The notes beneath the pieces are model-generated. The model was not told the origin of the DNA, did no database searches, and saw nothing but the letters and a program-made list of their open reading frames with translations. From assembly GCF_040219215.1 (NCBI RefSeq), contig NZ_JAVJSX010000007.1, positions 62,001-126,000 on the forward strand: 64,000 nt of DNA, given 5' to 3'. Of this stretch, positions 61,939 to 64,000 are shown piece by piece. The number at the start of each line of letters is the position of its first letter. The stretch's first letter is position 1. The translations under genes were made by a program, and so were the position numbers. Source of the DNA: Thalassobaculum_A sp040219215. GTDB taxonomy: Bacteria; Pseudomonadota; Alphaproteobacteria; Thalassobaculales; Thalassobaculaceae.

Positions 61939-63510
61939 TTAGTGGCGGCGGCGGCGGCTTTGGATACCGGTAGCGGCGAGTAAGGCGGCAACGACAACCA
62001 GAAAGATTGTGTCGCCGGCCCGCGAATACACGGTGGGCGCGAGCGCGCGGGGAAGCGGTGCGTCAAGACTGCCTGCAACGCCCAGCCCCAACTCCGCCAG
62101 GGTTCGGCCATACGGGTCGGCCACGAACGATATTCCGGTGTTGGCGGCCCGCACGATCGGCAGCCCTTCCTCGACCGCCCGCATCCGGGTGATCGCCTGG
62201 TGCTGGTATGGCCCGCTCGACCGGCCGTACCAGGAATCGTTCGTCAGGTTGAGCAGCCACCCCGGGCGCTGGCCCGGTTCCGTGACTTGGCCCGGGAAGA
62301 TCACCTCGTAGCACACCAGCGGCGACACCGGCGGTGCGCCCGGCAGTTCCAGGGTCTGCAGCCCGCTTCCGGGCGTGAAGTCACGCGCGCCCTGGACCAG
62401 CGGTTCGATCGGCAGGACGGCCCGCAACGGCACATACTCGCCGAACGGCACCAGGTGAGCCTTGTCGTAAGCCCAGTTCAGGGCCGTGCCGTCACCGGTC
62501 AGGGCCAGGACGCTGTTGTATATCCGGCCGTCCTGTTCCCGCGGCGCCCCGAACAGCAGGGTGCCGCCGGGTGGAATGGCATCGGCCAGCCCGGTCAGCG
62601 GCGTGTTCGGACCGACGACATAGGCCACCGCCGTCTCCGGCCAAACCGTCACCGTCGGGATCGCGCCGTCCGCCAGACCGTCGGCGCGGACCGTCGGCGG
62701 CGAACCCGGCACGCTCATCGAGAGATAACGCAACATGTGACGCGGCTTCAGGGCAGCCTGCCATTTGTCGCGCTGGTCGACATTGCCCTGCACCACCCGC
62801 ACGACCACACCGTCCATGGTCGGCGCAGGTCCGTCCGGGATCCGGCTGTATCCCCAGGCGCCGAACCCCAGCAGCAACGCAAGGCTCCCGGCCGTAGCCG
62901 CGATGCGACCGCGCCGACCGGCACCCGAATCGAACCACAGCGCCGGTACCGCCGCCGCCAGCAGGGTCGTCAGCGACAGGCCATAGGCGCCCACCAAAGC
63001 GGCCGGCTGCAGCATCGCCGGCACCGGATCCCAGATGTAGGCGGACAGGTTCCAGGGAAACCCGGTCAGGACATGGCCGCGCAGCCACTCCGCCACCGCC
63101 AGCGTTCCAACCAGAGCCAGCCAACCCGCGACGCCGTCGCGCGCCAGCCGGCGGCCGGCCCAGGCGGCGGCGGCGGTGAACAGGCCGAGAAGCGCCGGCA
63201 GGCCGGCAACCGCGAAGGGAATCAGCCAAGCGTGCCGCTCACCGTCGACCAGCAAGGCGTTGGCGATCCAGTACAACCCGGCGACGTGAAACCCAAAGCC
63301 CCACAGCCAGCCGGCCAGGGCCGCACCGCGCGGCGTGTCCGCCACCCGCACGGCCCAGACTAGAACGGCCACGCTGAAGATTGCCGGAATCGCGCCGACC
63401 GGCGGCAGTGCCGCCGCCGCAATCGCGCCGCTGAGCAACACCGCCCCCGCGCGCGGACCGGTGCGTGCCAAGACGGTCGTCAGTCTGATCGCAAGGCTAC
63501 TCGGCGGCAC
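61939..63510 (-). CDS. lnt: Apolipoprotein N-acyltransferase
   Basis: This 523-residue inner-membrane enzyme adds the third acyl chain to lipoproteins. About six N-terminal membrane segments (roughly residues 1-200) are followed by a nitrilase-like periplasmic domain with the catalytic triad: Glu in VWPETAVAYV, Lys in YDKAHLVPFGEY and Cys in LVCYEVIFP. A last membrane segment is near the C-terminus (IFLVVVAALLAATG). I chose GTG 63510, which overlaps corC by 14 bases and gives a normal length; no ATG lies nearby. Confidence 0.94.
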   Translation of the reverse strand: MPPSSLAIRLTTVLARTGPRAGAVLLSGAIAAAALPPVGAIPAIFSVAVLVWAVRVADTPRGAALAGWLWGFGFHVAGLYWIANALLVDGERHAWLIPFAVAGLPALLGLFTAAAAWAGRRLARDGVAGWLALVGTLAVAEWLRGHVLTGFPWNLSAYIWDPVPAMLQPAALVGAYGLSLTTLLAAAVPALWFDSGAGRRGRIAATAGSLALLLGFGAWGYSRIPDGPAPTMDGVVVRVVQGNVDQRDKWQAALKPRHMLRYLSMSVPGSPPTVRADGLADGAIPTVTVWPETAVAYVVGPNTPLTGLADAIPPGGTLLFGAPREQDGRIYNSVLALTGDGTALNWAYDKAHLVPFGEYVPLRAVLPIEPLVQGARDFTPGSGLQTLELPGAPPVSPLVCYEVIFPGQVTEPGQRPGWLLNLTNDSWYGRSSGPYQHQAITRMRAVEEGLPIVRAANTGISFVADPYGRTLAELGLGVAGSLDAPLPRALAPTVYSRAGDTIFLVVVAALLAATGIQSRRRRH

Positions 63511-64000
63511 GGTCCACCGCGGTCGGTCGGCGGCGCACCCGCAGAGTACGCAGGCGTCGCGGATCGGCCGCCACAACTTCGAAGTCCAGACCGGACGGGT
63601 GGCGGATCACTTCGCCACGCGTTGCCACGCGGCCGGCAAGGCTGAACACCAGGCCGCCCAACGTGTCGATCTCCTCGCGCTCCTCGCCGGTCAGCACCGG
63701 CCCGACCAGCGCCTCGAACTCTTCGACCGTGGCCCGGGCGTCGGCCAGGATCGTGCCGTCCGGCTTCTCCTCGAGCTTCGGGCCCTCATCGACGTCGTGC
63801 TCGTCGCTGATCTCGCCGACGATCTCCTCGACCAGATCCTCGATCGTGATCAACCCGTCGATGCCGCCGTATTCGTCGACCACCAGCGCCAGGTGCCGGC
63901 GGGTCATCCGCATTTCCTGCAGCAGGTCGAGCGCGCGCGACGACGGGGCCACGAACAGCACCTCGCGGGCCAGATCGGCAACCGGGACGTCCTCGCCGCG
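63497..64000 (-). CDS. corC: CorC/HlyC-type CBS and transporter-associated domain protein, 5' part outside window
   Basis: The last 167 residues are present. They hold the end of the second CBS domain (LALVVDEYGGIDGLITIEDLVE, given here as LALVVDEYGG and ITIEDLVEEIVGEI) and the full C-terminal CorC_HlyC domain with TLGGLVFSLAGRVATRGEVI. The acidic linker DEHDVDEGPKLEEKPDGTIL is typical. Such cytoplasmic proteins are linked to magnesium/cobalt efflux. It is upstream of lnt, the conserved order. The frame stays open through position 64000. Confidence 0.93.
   Translation of the reverse strand, partial: RGEDVPVADLAREVLFVAPSSRALDLLQEMRMTRRHLALVVDEYGGIDGLITIEDLVEEIVGEISDEHDVDEGPKLEEKPDGTILADARATVEEFEALVGPVLTGEEREEIDTLGGLVFSLAGRVATRGEVIRHPSGLDFEVVAADPRRLRTLRVRRRPTAVDRAAE

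Overview
The window is a high-GC stretch that is almost fully coding, with short intergenic gaps and many ATGA or GTGA gene overlaps. It comes from an alphaproteobacterium, most likely of the old Rhodospirillales type. The evidence is gene order and gene content: a TIGR02300 gene beside aroA-cmk-rpsA-ihfB, a lapA-pyrF-trpF-trpB-trpA-accD-folC run, a divL-tsaE-amgK-murU-addB-addA-trxA run, and corC-lnt-XRE-metK-trmB. De novo glycine betaine synthesis genes suggest a salt-exposed (marine or saline) lifestyle. I see no rRNA, insertion sequence, phage or CRISPR; one tRNA-Ala(GGC) is present.

Positions 1-19348 form an accessory catabolic island. A divergent AtuA-like gene faces a plus-strand operon: two PEP-mutase/isocitrate-lyase-type lyases, hydantoinase/oxoprolinase subunits HyuB and HyuA, an isochorismatase-fold hydrolase that lacks the usual Cys, and an FAD-dependent oxidoreductase. 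This converges on a minus-strand operon for a dipeptide-type ABC transporter plus a polysaccharide-deacetylase-fold hydrolase. A MarR regulator diverges from the transporter and heads a creatininase-like, ketopantoate-reductase-like, SDR and M20 peptidase operon. Together they look like uptake and ring-opening of an amide, imide or hydantoin-like compound. The substrate is unknown, and the transporter binding-protein gene carries an in-frame amber codon.

Positions 19380-26006 are core genes: tRNA-Ala, the TIGR02300 protein, a TPR glycosyltransferase-like protein, aroA, cmk, rpsA and ihfB. Positions 26013-30468 hold a MocR regulator divergent from a PaiB-like protein, a VOC protein and a tandem pair of SAM methyltransferases. 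Positions 30622-36903 are lapA, pyrF, trpFBA, accD and folC; folC has no normal start codon where one is expected.

Positions 36989-48338 carry, on the minus strand, divL, tsaE, amgK, murU, addB, addA and trxA. The DivL-like kinase has Tyr at the phospho-acceptor position. Positions 48407-53152 hold a second SAM synthetase, sarcosine/dimethylglycine and glycine/sarcosine N-methyltransferases, an AT-rich promoter region, and ahcY. This is a compact glycine betaine synthesis unit with SAM supply and SAH removal. The housekeeping metK is separate, at 60017-61186.

Positions 53408-59305 are accessory metabolism: a GNAT, two PLP enzymes (one broken by an amber codon), an enoyl-CoA hydratase-like protein, a family III CoA-transferase and an IclR regulator with a clear palindrome. 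Positions 59295-64000 are trmB, metK, an XRE regulator with an operator-like palindrome, lnt and a partial corC.
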